64,000 nt of DNA. Source: an uncultured bacterium. GTDB taxonomy: Bacteria > Bacillota_I > Bacilli_A > Erysipelotrichales > Erysipelotrichaceae. Position 1 is the stretch's first letter, and every line of letters starts with the position of its first letter. This document shows, one piece after another, positions 41,640-50,349 of this stretch. Under the pieces are notes generated by a model. That model searched no databases. It worked only from the letters and a program-made list of their open reading frames with translations, and was not told the DNA's origin. The stretch lies in contig CAINEY010000049.1 in NCBI GenBank assembly GCA_903847945.1, positions 28,736-92,735 of the forward strand, in the 5' to 3' direction. The translations under genes and the position numbers were made by a program.

Positions 41640-43295
41640 TTAGTTTCCTTCGCGAATAGTCCCTTCACTGAGTGTGACGGCCGGGTCTCCTCCCGGATCA
41701 ACCACAACTCCACCACCACCCGGGGTATCGCCCAAAATCATGAAGGGGAATTTGCGCAGGTGAAGTGGGTCATAGTGAACATAACCGTTATTACCAATCT
41801 CGACGGTCTTCACAGCAATCGCTCCGACCAAACCACAGTTTTGGTCGATGGTGACTTTAGCGTTGGGGCCGTAGAAGAAGCCGTCATGGTTGATGTTGTT
41901 GTTGTTGAAAATGATGTTATCGCCCATGGTTCCCAAGTAACCGGTCCAGTTGGCGTTCTGTTTGACGATCAAGTCTGCATTCTGAAGCAACATCGATCCG
42001 TGGAAGACGATGTTGTTGTTTAGCGTGATCACAATGTCGTTGTTTTTGTAATAGGTGTTGTAGACAATGATCTTCAGCTTCTCGGGGGCACCCACCCATC
42101 CGGCGACGACACCGTTATTGAAGGTGATAGTGTCGGTGTTGCTGCTGGCTTTGGCTTTTCCTTTGACGTAGATGGTCAGATCCCCATTGCCTTCGAAGTT
42201 CACAGCTCCTGTCATCACTAGTTTATCCGTAATCAGTTCAGTCGTTCCATCGACACGAATCGTCATAGGATCAGAACCGGTAAAGCTCAAGGTCGGAACG
42301 TAATATTGTCCGGCAGGCATGTTGTAAAGTCCGTCTTCATGGCTGTCGGTTTTTGTTAAGTTCCCCGTAGAGCTAATGAAAGTCACGTTATTAATCTTGA
42401 TTGCGGGAAGTTTTGTGACAACGTTAGGAATTGTTGGGAAGAAGAGATCCGGATAAGGAATATTATCGCCTTCAGCAAATATGGCTTCCAACCCGTTATC
42501 CGGGGCAATCCCGATTACGTCCTCCAAATCATCCGCGCTATTAAGCGGACAGACCACAGTCGCCTTGTATTCATCCAAGGACAATCCGGTATTATTGACC
42601 GGAATGACTACACTCCCGATAGGAGGTGCTTTATCCATGGCACCTCGGGTACCGATGGAAATCGTGCAATCTTCCTGGGAATAGGTCGCGATTGGACCGC
42701 CTAGAACGAATTCATCATCCGGGAGACGATTGCCGTCAGCATCATAAACGGCTTCAGCGACGCGGGCTTGATTTCCGATAATGATGTATCCCAAGGCTGT
42801 AATCGCGTTCTTCACGGAGAAAATCGGATGTCCGCCATCGTTGTAGTCGATGGTCAAAGACATCGTCAAGGTGCGTTGTTGAGGTCCGATGTTGCCTTCC
42901 GAGACGATGGATACAATGAAGCGTCCATCACCTTGATCCGTGTACGACAACGAGAGATCAGTGAAAACCAGTTCACCGTTGATGTTGTTCCAATTCAATC
43001 GACGGTTGTTGTTGGTGGCAATGTAGGTCACCAACTGTGCTTCGGCTTCTTCAACAGTCGCCGAGTCGGCCAACAGGTCGTTCATTAAGTTGCGCAGATC
43101 GCTGCTGACGGTGTTGATGCCACTCTCAGCGGTGAAATACGCTGCGGTGTGTTCTTGTGAAGTCTGGGCGGAAATCAGGTTGGCGTTGGCAACAATGGCA
43201 ACCCCGGTCAAGATGATAAAGACAACCAGGAAAGTCACCAAGGTAAACATCAGCGCCATGCCACGACGGTTACGTAGGGTTTCGCGTAAGGTCAT
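41640..43295 (-). CDS. PilX-like minor pilin with beta-helix C-terminal part
   Basis: 551 residues. A PilX/GspK-type N-terminus, NRRGMALMFTLVTFLVVFII, is hydrophobic but has no Glu at +5, as in tip pilins. An alpha/beta part follows (AAYFTAESGINTV is a typical PilX pattern). The C-terminal 200 residues carry short strands with many Asn (NTYYKNNDIVITLNNNIVF, FNNNNINHDGFFYGPNA) that read like a right-handed beta helix. The tail is Gly/Pro rich. Likely a pilus tip or adhesive subunit. One-base stop/start overlap with the next pilin. Confidence 0.78.
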   Translation of the reverse strand: MTLRETLRNRRGMALMFTLVTFLVVFIILTGVAIVANANLISAQTSQEHTAAYFTAESGINTVSSDLRNLMNDLLADSATVEEAEAQLVTYIATNNNRRLNWNNINGELVFTDLSLSYTDQGDGRFIVSIVSEGNIGPQQRTLTMSLTIDYNDGGHPIFSVKNAITALGYIIIGNQARVAEAVYDADGNRLPDDEFVLGGPIATYSQEDCTISIGTRGAMDKAPPIGSVVIPVNNTGLSLDEYKATVVCPLNSADDLEDVIGIAPDNGLEAIFAEGDNIPYPDLFFPTIPNVVTKLPAIKINNVTFISSTGNLTKTDSHEDGLYNMPAGQYYVPTLSFTGSDPMTIRVDGTTELITDKLVMTGAVNFEGNGDLTIYVKGKAKASSNTDTITFNNGVVAGWVGAPEKLKIIVYNTYYKNNDIVITLNNNIVFHGSMLLQNADLIVKQNANWTGYLGTMGDNIIFNNNNINHDGFFYGPNAKVTIDQNCGLVGAIAVKTVEIGNNGYVHYDPLHLRKFPFMILGDTPGGGGVVVDPGGDPAVTLSEGTIREGN

Positions 43296-43735
43296 CAGTT
43301 GCTCCTCCCGTCTCGAAGGTAATAGGTATCCGTGATGGAAACGGGGTTCCCATAGCGGTCGAGAATCGATGTCAGGTTGACTTCAAGTGTCCCGTTGGTG
43401 GCATCGATCGTGTAAGTAAAACTAGTCAGGTTTTCGGCAATCGGTTGGTCGTTACGAGTCAACTCATCCCCAACCAAGCAGTAGCGAATGTTCTCGCTGC
43501 CGATGAGGATAAAGCAGGTACTGTCGGGAACAGCCAATTGATTGGAAGAGCGGACATCACTGTCGATCCAAGCCAAGGCGATGCGTACTTCATTCTGCAG
43601 TTCCACTCGCGAATGTTCACCGGTGGAGAACTGTTGGGTCAGGACGGTTGCACTGGCGACGACACCTAAGAGAAGCACCAAGATGGTGAAGGTGACAACG
43701 ATTTCCAGTAAAGTAAAGCCTTTCTTGTTTTTCAT
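43295..43735 (-). CDS. Minor pilin (prepilin-type) 2
   Basis: 146 residues. Prepilin signal MKNKKG then FTLLEIVVTFTILVLLL with Glu +5. The globular part has two cysteines (STCFILIG, IRYCLVG). Similar in size to GspJ/PilW-type minor pilins. Overlaps the first minor pilin gene by four bases. Confidence 0.85.
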   Translation of the reverse strand: MKNKKGFTLLEIVVTFTILVLLLGVVASATVLTQQFSTGEHSRVELQNEVRIALAWIDSDVRSSNQLAVPDSTCFILIGSENIRYCLVGDELTRNDQPIAENLTSFTYTIDATNGTLEVNLTSILDRYGNPVSITDTYYLRDGRSN

Positions 43736-44169
43736 TGGATGAACCCCAAGATGTTCTCGATAATGCTTCGATCACCGCTGATCGCGCCTTGATTGGCTGT
43801 CACGATGACTTGCGCATGCATTTGATAGGGATTTCCTTCGACGAGTGTTAAGGTGACTTGAATCAGATAGATGTCCTGGGTCAATTCAAGGACATAAGCA
43901 GCTGCCGGTGTTTCAGGTAAGGAAGGGCTGATCAGGGTATACCCATCATCGATCAGTGCCAAGACTAATTCATCGGAAGGGATGGTATCACTATACGCAA
44001 CCAGATCTTCCATGACATCCAGTGAAACACTGGAGGCTGTGTCAATTTGATGACTGATCGTGTTGATGCGGCTGTATAAAAAGATCGCAGGGAAAACGGC
44101 CACGGACATGATGCCGAAAACTGCCATAGCGACGATTACTTCAATCAGAGTCATGCCTTTTTTGTTCAT
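43732..44169 (-). CDS. Minor pilin (prepilin-type) 1, first gene of pilus operon
   Basis: 145 residues from the ATG at 44169. Prepilin signal MNKKG, then MTLIEVIVAMAVFGIMSVAVF with Glu +5, close to GspI/PilV. No convincing SD is seen upstream, but the frame further up has no pilin sequence. A TATAAT at 44212-44207 lies 38 bases before the start. Confidence 0.82.
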   Translation of the reverse strand: MNKKGMTLIEVIVAMAVFGIMSVAVFPAIFLYSRINTISHQIDTASSVSLDVMEDLVAYSDTIPSDELVLALIDDGYTLISPSLPETPAAAYVLELTQDIYLIQVTLTLVEGNPYQMHAQVIVTANQGAISGDRSIIENILGFIQ

Positions 44170-44206
44170 GGTATCAAAAATAAGATAAGTTGTCCTATCT
44201 ATTGAT

Positions 44207-44212
44207 ATTATA
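44207..44212 (-). promoter_or_regulatory. -10 of the pilus assembly operon
   Basis: Consensus TATAAT on the minus strand, 38 bases before the first minor pilin. No clear -35. It would drive all genes down to pilT (35548). Confidence 0.6.
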
Positions 44213-44367
44213 CACCCCGAGCAAAAAACAAGTGTTAACAATTATCGTCTACGTACTACAAATATCGTATTTTTGTGCATTTTCATACCATCGGTTGATT
44301 GAATTATCCAAGCCGATGGACCATTGAAGTGATTAATTCGGTATACTATTGGCAACAGGAGCTTTTT

Positions 44368-45756
44368 ATGAACTTTCAATTCGCCGAACCGTTTCGTATC
44401 AAGATGGTGGAGAACGTCAAACGCACCACCAAAGACCAGCGCCAACGCTGGTTGAAAGAAGCCCAATTCAATGTGTTTAGGCTTCGAGCAGAGGACGTTT
44501 ACATCGACTGCATTACCGACAGCGGAACCTCCGCGATGAGCAGTGAACAATGGGCCGCGCTCATGCGGGGGGATGAATCCTACGCCGGATCGCAGAGCTT
44601 TTATCGGATGGAAGCTTCGGTTCAAGATGTGTTTGGGATGCCGTATGTGCAGCCCGTTCATCAAGGAAGAGCCGCGGATTTCATGTTGGCGCAGCTGTAC
44701 ACGCAACCGGGTAAGTATGCCTTAGGCAACATGCATTTCGATACGTTTAGAGGCAATGCGGAAGTGGCCGGAGCCAAGGTCTTGGATCTGGTGGTGGATG
44801 AAGGCTTGGATGCCGCATCCCCGGCTTCACCCTTTAAAGGTAATCTCGATATCGATAAACTCGAACACGCCATATCCACCCATGGCCGTGATAACATCAC
44901 GATGGTGATGGTGACCGTAACCTGCAACAACAACGGGGGTCAACCGGTCTCCATGGCCAATCTTAAAGCTGTAGGATCGATTTGTCGCAAACATCAAATT
45001 CCTTTGGTGATCGACGCGGCCCGTTTATCCGAAAATGCCTACTTCATCAAAACGCGTGAACCGGAGTATGCCGATTGGGAGATCAAAGCCATCACCCGGG
45101 AAATGTTGTCGGAAGCCGAAACAGCGGTCATGAGTGCCAAGAAAGACGGACTGGTCAATATCGGAGGTCTCTTCGTTACCCGTAACCTTGACATCTATCA
45201 CCAAGCCAATCAACTTTCGATCGTTCACGAAGGTTTTATCACCTATGGCGGTCAAGCCGGACGCGATATGGATGCCTTAGCGGTGGGTTTACAGGAATCC
45301 ACCCGACTGGATTATCTGGATTACCGCATCAAACAAGTCGACTACTTGGGTCAACAACTCAAACTACGCAACATCCCCATTATCGATCCTCCGGGAGGAC
45401 ACGGGATCTACGTGGATGCGAAACGCTTCTTTCCTCATATCCCTCAATCGGAGTTTCCGGCTCAGCGAATGGTGGTTGCGCTCTACGAAGAAGCGGGGAT
45501 CCGCTGTGTCGAACTGGGCGCTTGTGCCTTTGGATCAAAAGATCCCGTGACGAAAGAACCGGTTTGGCCGGCCTTGGAAGTCATGCGCATTGCCATCTCG
45601 CGCCGGGTCTATACGAACCGTCACTTGGACTGCATCGTGGAAGCCCTCAGCTACATCTATTCCCAACGGGAAACCTACAAGGGAATGAAACTGGTCTATG
45701 AAGGACCAATCACCTCGTTGCGTCACTTTACGGCAGGCTTTGAACTCTTACCATGA
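44368..45756 (+). CDS. tnaA: Tryptophanase (tyrosine phenol-lyase family, tryptophanase-type residues)
   Basis: 462 residues from the ATG at 44368 (AGGAG six bases upstream). PLP-dependent beta-eliminating lyase: THQG-type HQGRAAD, SAKKDGLVNIGG with PLP lysine Lys259, YGGQAGRDM. Three positions that separate the two enzymes favour tryptophanase: Asp125 in MHFDTFRG (Thr in tyrosine phenol-lyase), a Leu in CVELG (Arg in TPL), and His453 in LRHFTA (Phe in TPL). It makes indole, pyruvate and ammonia. No TnaC-like leader is seen; the leader is short. First gene of a four-gene run. Confidence 0.85.
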   Translation: MNFQFAEPFRIKMVENVKRTTKDQRQRWLKEAQFNVFRLRAEDVYIDCITDSGTSAMSSEQWAALMRGDESYAGSQSFYRMEASVQDVFGMPYVQPVHQGRAADFMLAQLYTQPGKYALGNMHFDTFRGNAEVAGAKVLDLVVDEGLDAASPASPFKGNLDIDKLEHAISTHGRDNITMVMVTVTCNNNGGQPVSMANLKAVGSICRKHQIPLVIDAARLSENAYFIKTREPEYADWEIKAITREMLSEAETAVMSAKKDGLVNIGGLFVTRNLDIYHQANQLSIVHEGFITYGGQAGRDMDALAVGLQESTRLDYLDYRIKQVDYLGQQLKLRNIPIIDPPGGHGIYVDAKRFFPHIPQSEFPAQRMVVALYEEAGIRCVELGACAFGSKDPVTKEPVWPALEVMRIAISRRVYTNRHLDCIVEALSYIYSQRETYKGMKLVYEGPITSLRHFTAGFELLP

Positions 45757-46415
45757 AGCAGTGGATCAAGCGTATCGTTATCGTTGTCGTCGGTCTCATA
45801 TTGACGGCCATCCTACTCAATGTGGGAGTGGTGCTCTCTCAGAACTCAAAGATCACGTCGATGGATACAGCCGCTTCATTTGAGGCGGACTGTATCCTCG
45901 TCTTAGGGGCCGGGGTCCGCGGCTCTTCGCCTTCGCCGATGTTGCTGGATCGGCTGAATCAGGGCATTGCGCTTTTTGAAGTCGGAGCGTCCGATCGGTT
46001 ACTCATGAGCGGTGATCACGGACAAACCGATTACGATGAAGTCAACGTGATGAAACGGATCGCCATCGAAGCCGGGATTCCCTCATCCCAGATCTTCATG
46101 GATCATGCGGGGTTCTCGACGTATGAGAGCCTGATTCGGGCCAGAGACGTGTTTGACGTTCAACGGGTCATTATCGTCTCACAGAAGGAACATTTGTATC
46201 GGGCTTTGATGATCGCGGACATGTTGGGATTGGAAGCCATCGGGGTAGCCGCTGAAGAGATCTCTTATGGCGGACAATGGGCACGGGATCTGCGGGAAAG
46301 TATCGCCCGCATCAAAGATCTGGTGCTGACACCGTTTGAACCTCGACCGACTTACCTGGGTCCGGTGATTCCGATTTCCGGTGACGGAGATCAAACCAAC
46401 GATTCGGGCAATTAG
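45753..46415 (+). CDS. SanA/YdcF (DUF218) membrane protein
   Basis: 220 residues, overlapping tnaA by four bases. N-terminal membrane helix (IVIVVVGLILTAILLNVGVVL), then the DUF218 fold: CILVLGAGV, LLDRLNQGIALFE, LMSGDH, EAGIPSSQIFMDHAGFSTYESLIRA, VIIVSQKEHLYRAL. SanA-type proteins act on envelope permeability; the reaction is not known for certain. Translationally coupled to tnaA, which is an unexpected pairing. Confidence 0.85.
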   Translation: MKQWIKRIVIVVVGLILTAILLNVGVVLSQNSKITSMDTAASFEADCILVLGAGVRGSSPSPMLLDRLNQGIALFEVGASDRLLMSGDHGQTDYDEVNVMKRIAIEAGIPSSQIFMDHAGFSTYESLIRARDVFDVQRVIIVSQKEHLYRALMIADMLGLEAIGVAAEEISYGGQWARDLRESIARIKDLVLTPFEPRPTYLGPVIPISGDGDQTNDSGN

Positions 46416-46468
46416 TCCTTACCTTTACCTTAAGTAGCGTAAAATAACCTCAATCAATGGAGGGTTGT

Positions 46469-46864
46469 ATGAAAGTGTTGATTCAATATCTGATTGTGCT
46501 GGTGGTGTTCTTTGCGGTGGATCTGGTGTGGTTAGGCGTCATTGCCAAGGATCTCTACGCCAAGCACTTAGGTCATTTAATGGCTAAGTCGGTCAATTGG
46601 CCGGCTGCGCTCATCTTCTATTTGATCTTTATTCTGGGCTTACTGGTGTTTGTGATCCAGCCGGCTTTGGCGGAAGGTTCCCTCTTAAAAGCGTTGGGGA
46701 TGGCCGCACTCTTCGGACTGGTAACTTACGCAACTTACGACTTGACCAATCTGGCGACCTTAAGGGACTGGCCGATTCTGATTACCGTGATCGATCTGAC
46801 CTGGGGAACGGCTTTATCGACGTTGGTAACGCTGATCAGTGTGCTGATCCTCAAACAGCTCTAG
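46469..46864 (+). CDS. DUF2177 family membrane protein
   Basis: 131 residues from the ATG at 46469 (GGAGGG upstream). Four membrane helices; the pattern FFAVDLVWLGVIAKDLYAKHLGHLM and TYATYDLTNLATLRDWP is typical of DUF2177. Function unknown. Confidence 0.85.
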   Translation: MKVLIQYLIVLVVFFAVDLVWLGVIAKDLYAKHLGHLMAKSVNWPAALIFYLIFILGLLVFVIQPALAEGSLLKALGMAALFGLVTYATYDLTNLATLRDWPILITVIDLTWGTALSTLVTLISVLILKQL

Positions 46865-46877
46865 GAAAGGAGTTTGT

Positions 46878-47669
46878 ATGAAGTTTGGAATGCCCACGCT
46901 TTTGGAACTTGAAACCTTGGAAGAGAATGTCGCGTTGGCTCAGCGGCTGGGGCTTTCCTTTGTGGAAATCAACTGTAACGTCCCGCAGTTTCAAGTGGAT
47001 CGGATGGATGCCCGACAATTAAGGCACTTGACAGAAACTACCGGCATCGAATTCACGTTCCATCTGGACGAATACATGTCCATCACCGATCCCAACCCTA
47101 AGATCGCTCAAGCGTACTTGGAGAGTGTATTGGAATCGATTGAGTTTGCGAAAGAAGCCGGAATCACCTCGATGACGATGCATTTGATCAGTGGGGTGGT
47201 GTTTACCTTACCGCACAAGAAAGTGTACGTGTATGAGAAATATCCGGAATACTATCTTTCTCGCATGCGGATCTTCCGGGATAAGGTGACGCAAGCGATC
47301 GGAGACAATCCGGTCCGGCTCAACATTGAGAACGTAGGTGGATTCGCCGACTACATGCGTCAAGGCCTGGAAGTCCTTTTGGGAAGCCCGGTCATTGGAT
47401 TGACCTACGACTGCGGACATAATCACCGCTATCATCGCGTGGACTGGGATTTCCTCGGGGGACATGGGGATCGCATTGCCCACATGCACATCCACGACTG
47501 TAAGGGTCAACAGGATCACATACCGTTTGGGGACGGGGACATCGATCTGGTGAAGGAACTGGCGTTTGTCGAAAAGAGTTGTCCCCGCGCTGTCATCGAA
47601 GTCAAGACAGCGGAGTCCTTGGAAGAAACGGTCCGCCGTTTACCCCGCTATCAAATAAAAGAACGCTGA
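46878..47669 (+). CDS. Sugar phosphate isomerase/epimerase-like TIM-barrel protein
   Basis: 263 residues. AP-endonuclease-2/xylose isomerase-like barrel with metal ligands in NIENVGG (Glu), DCGHNH (Asp, His), HMHIHDC (His) and VIEVK (Glu). The family covers isomerases, epimerases and dehydratases of sugars and inositols, so the substrate is open. It lies 13 bases after the DUF2177 gene with AAAGGAG before the ATG. The stop codon lies within the loop of the terminator. Confidence 0.82.
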   Translation: MKFGMPTLLELETLEENVALAQRLGLSFVEINCNVPQFQVDRMDARQLRHLTETTGIEFTFHLDEYMSITDPNPKIAQAYLESVLESIEFAKEAGITSMTMHLISGVVFTLPHKKVYVYEKYPEYYLSRMRIFRDKVTQAIGDNPVRLNIENVGGFADYMRQGLEVLLGSPVIGLTYDCGHNHRYHRVDWDFLGGHGDRIAHMHIHDCKGQQDHIPFGDGDIDLVKELAFVEKSCPRAVIEVKTAESLEETVRRLPRYQIKER

Positions 47670-47679
47670 GCGTTCTTTT
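47657..47679. terminator. Terminator with the stop codon in its loop
   Basis: Stem AAAAGAACGC / GCGTTCTTTT; the three-base loop TGA is the stop codon of the preceding gene. Flanking A/T runs serve both strands of this convergent pair. Confidence 0.85.
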
Positions 47680-48409
47680 AATTTAAAGGGATCGTATGAT
47701 GCAGAACCAAGGCTTCACCGGGGGTGTAGCTTTCCCAAAACAGGATCAGGGCTCTGCTCTCATCCGTGATGGATCCGCTGACAACGGAACCCACGGAAAG
47801 GCGTTTGATGCTGAGCAGATCACAGACCTCGGGTGACAGGACGACGGCGTTGAGGGTCTTATGTAGGCCGGAAGGGAGGACCCCGTAGTGTTCCCGTAAA
47901 TGTTGATACGCCGGTTGATCACCGCTGAGCACTTGTTCAAGGTTGGGGTAACGGTCCAGGGGATAGTAGGAATCGACGACCTGGTAATCGTTGCCGTTGA
48001 CGGAGACGATACGCCGCTGACGCCACAAACGGGTCGAAGGAGCTAAGTGATGGGCACTTTGTTGAGCTGGGCTTGGCATTACGCTTTGAGCTCCAAGAAT
48101 GCGGGTGGTCACGGTGTTGCCGCTTTCACGCTGTTCATCTTCGATCGGCGTCAACGAGTGGAAGAAGTGGCGCAAGTGCTTGATCTGACGCACCATAACG
48201 CCTTGGCCTTTGAGTCGAACGCAGGTGTGTTCACGGATAAGCGCATTCAACGCATCGCGAACGGCTCCGGCGTGCACCCCAAACTCCACACAGAGGTCGT
48301 GTTGGGAAGGTAAGAAAGTTCCGGTGGGATAGACGCCGGAGAGAATGCGCTGTCTTAAAATCTTCTCGAGTTGCAGGCGTTGGGCCTGACGCGGTTGAAT
48401 CAGGGTCAT
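47678..48409 (-). CDS. GntR-family regulator with UTRA domain 2
   Basis: 243 residues. Winged HTH (LEKILRQRILSGVYPTGTFLPSQHDLCVEFGVHAGAVRDAL as a region), then a UTRA effector domain (VNGNDYQVVDSYYPLDRYP, WESYTPGEALVLHH end). HutC/FadR-like DNA-binding domain with a less canonical recognition helix. Its start overlaps the stop of the neighbouring GntR gene (ATGA). Target unknown. Confidence 0.82.
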   Translation of the reverse strand: MTLIQPRQAQRLQLEKILRQRILSGVYPTGTFLPSQHDLCVEFGVHAGAVRDALNALIREHTCVRLKGQGVMVRQIKHLRHFFHSLTPIEDEQRESGNTVTTRILGAQSVMPSPAQQSAHHLAPSTRLWRQRRIVSVNGNDYQVVDSYYPLDRYPNLEQVLSGDQPAYQHLREHYGVLPSGLHKTLNAVVLSPEVCDLLSIKRLSVGSVVSGSITDESRALILFWESYTPGEALVLHHTIPLN

Positions 48410-49116
48410 GGTAAGGTGACCTCCAGGTGATGATCCAGGGAACTGAACAAGGCTTTGACTAGAATCAACGGGGTCTTCTGTTCCATGACCACGGCGATCG
48501 TCTTATACAAGGGGGATTTGGATTTGATTCCCAACAGGATCGCCGCACTGTCATCAGCCTGAGCAATCATGACTTCCTGGTCGAGGTGAGTGGGATGAAA
48601 GGGATCGGTCAAGTTGAGGAGTGACCAGTCGCAGTTTTCCACCAAAGGCTGATCATACCGCGAAGCTGGCAGATACACATCCTCCAGGATCAAGGGATGG
48701 CCTTTTTGTCGATGTAGTCGCTTGATGTGGTAGAACTCCGTCTCACCGTCAAAGTCAAAGCGTAAGGCTTCCATCGGCGGATCGATCCTTTCTATCGACA
48801 AGACATGAGTCGTCATCGATGGATTCAGTTCTCCCACATACGTGTGGAAGTGTTCGATGATACCGCTTTGTTTGGGGCGAGGGGATACGTAGGTGCCCTT
48901 GCCTTTGTGGCGGATGACCTTACCATCGTTGATTAAGAGTTGGTAGGCCTGACGAACGACCGGACGGGAAATATTGAACGTCATCGAAATCATCTCTTCG
49001 GTCGGCAAGAGATCGTTGTACGTTAAAAGACCCTGATCGATGGCGGTGTTAAAGGCGTCGTAGAGCTGTCGGTAAAGCGGAACCGTGGTAAACTTGTTGA
49101 GCTGAATGTAGTACAT
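48406..49116 (-). CDS. GntR-family regulator with UTRA domain 1
   Basis: 236 residues from the ATG at 49116 (AAAAGGAAAT directly upstream). HTH: PLYRQLYDAFNTAIDQG, LLPTEEMISMTFNISRPVVRQAYQLLINDG, KGKGTYV wing. The C-terminal UTRA domain (FDGETEFYHIKRLHRQKGHPLILEDVYLP, as a region) binds a small effector. A palindrome TGGTATACCA lies 40 bases upstream and is the obvious operator. First of two tandem regulators. Confidence 0.87.
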   Translation of the reverse strand: MYYIQLNKFTTVPLYRQLYDAFNTAIDQGLLTYNDLLPTEEMISMTFNISRPVVRQAYQLLINDGKVIRHKGKGTYVSPRPKQSGIIEHFHTYVGELNPSMTTHVLSIERIDPPMEALRFDFDGETEFYHIKRLHRQKGHPLILEDVYLPASRYDQPLVENCDWSLLNLTDPFHPTHLDQEVMIAQADDSAAILLGIKSKSPLYKTIAVVMEQKTPLILVKALFSSLDHHLEVTLP

Positions 49117-49156
49117 ATTTCCTTTTAATTGTCGACCGATGGCCAAACTTTAAGAA

Positions 49157-49166
49157 TGGTATACCA
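49157..49166. promoter_or_regulatory. Candidate GntR operator
   Basis: Perfect palindrome TGGTATACCA, flanked by AA and CATT, upstream of the first GntR gene. Related HutC-subfamily sites also have TGGT...ACCA arms. Confidence 0.55.
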
Positions 49167-49185
49167 CATTAAACGAAATAAAACA

Positions 49186-50349
49186 CTATACTTTGGTAGA
49201 AAGTTCACTCATAAAGGCTTCAATCCGATCCAAAGCCTCTTCAATGTGCTTGATGGAATAGGAATAGGAGAAGCGAATGTAGCGGTCTCCGGCTGCCCCA
49301 AAGGCAATGCCCGGAATGACGGCGACCCGTTTCTTGTCGAGGAGTTGCTGACAGAAGGTCAAGGAATCCATCCCGGTGGCTTCAATTGACGGGAAGGCGT
49401 AGAAGGCACCTTGCGGAATGGCGCAGGGAAGTCCCATCTTGTTGAGGCGATCGACGACGTAACGACGGCGGATGTCGTACTCCTCCCGCATGTGTTTGAT
49501 GTCTTCGTCCCCGTTCTTCAAAGCTTCGATGCCCGCAAACTGGGAGATGGTTGGAGGACACAGGATGGCGTTGGAGTGGTACTTGCCGATGGCGTTGACG
49601 AGCTCCGCATTCGCACACAGATAGCCCAAACGCCAACCGGTCATCGCATAGGCTTTGGAGAAGCCGTTGATGACAACTGTACGCGACTTCAGATCCTCAA
49701 ACTGGGCGATGGAAGCGTGTTGGGCATCGTAGATGAGTTCGCTATAGATCTCATCCGACACGATGTAGGCATCCGTTTCCCGCAACACCTCGGCAATCCC
49801 TTCATAATCTTTATGGGTCATGATGCCGCCAGTGGGGTTGTTGGGGTAGTTCAAGACGATGAGCTTGGTCTTGTCGGTTATGGCTTGGCGTAAAGCGTCG
49901 GGAGTCAGTTTAAAACCGGTGGTATGATCGGTGGGGACATGCACCACGGTTGCTCCGGCCATGATCAAGATCGGCTCATAGGTCACATAGACCGGGGTCA
50001 CCAGGATCACTTCATCACCCGGGTTGAGTAAGGTGATAAACGTGGCTTCGAGGGCTTCGGAAGCCCCAAAGGTCACGATGATTTCCGTTGCCGGATCGTA
50101 GGTGAGATGATACTTACGGGCCATGACGTTGGCGATTTCTTTGCGCATCGACATGAGGCCCCGCGAAGGCGTATAGAAAGTCTTGCCTTCTTGGATCGCA
50201 TCAATGGCGGCTTGACGCACATGGAACGGGGTGGGGAAGTCGGGTTCACCCACGGATAAGGAGAGAATCGTCGGATCGGTCGCCAGCTCCAAGAACTTAT
50301 GAAGAATCGCCGGTGGGAGTTGATTTAAACGGGCATTGATGGGTTTCAT
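49186..50349 (-). CDS. Aminotransferase class I/II (AlaT/AspC-like)
   Basis: 387 residues. PLP fold with TFGASEALEATF, NYPNNPTGG, DEIYSELIYD and the PLP lysine in NGFSKAYAMTGWRLGY; the Arg for substrate carboxylate is in RFSYSYS. It is cotranscribed with an Lrp-type regulator, an arrangement like B. subtilis alaR-alaT, which points to an alanine or related amino-acid transaminase. Substrate is not certain. Confidence 0.85.
   Translation of the reverse strand: MKPINARLNQLPPAILHKFLELATDPTILSLSVGEPDFPTPFHVRQAAIDAIQEGKTFYTPSRGLMSMRKEIANVMARKYHLTYDPATEIIVTFGASEALEATFITLLNPGDEVILVTPVYVTYEPILIMAGATVVHVPTDHTTGFKLTPDALRQAITDKTKLIVLNYPNNPTGGIMTHKDYEGIAEVLRETDAYIVSDEIYSELIYDAQHASIAQFEDLKSRTVVINGFSKAYAMTGWRLGYLCANAELVNAIGKYHSNAILCPPTISQFAGIEALKNGDEDIKHMREEYDIRRRYVVDRLNKMGLPCAIPQGAFYAFPSIEATGMDSLTFCQQLLDKKRVAVIPGIAFGAAGDRYIRFSYSYSIKHIEEALDRIEAFMSELSTKV

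Noticed and set aside
44368-45756. Tyrosine phenol-lyase instead of tryptophanase
   Set aside because: Asp125, Leu in CVELG and His453 agree with tryptophanase; the TPL residues Thr, Arg and Phe are absent at these places.
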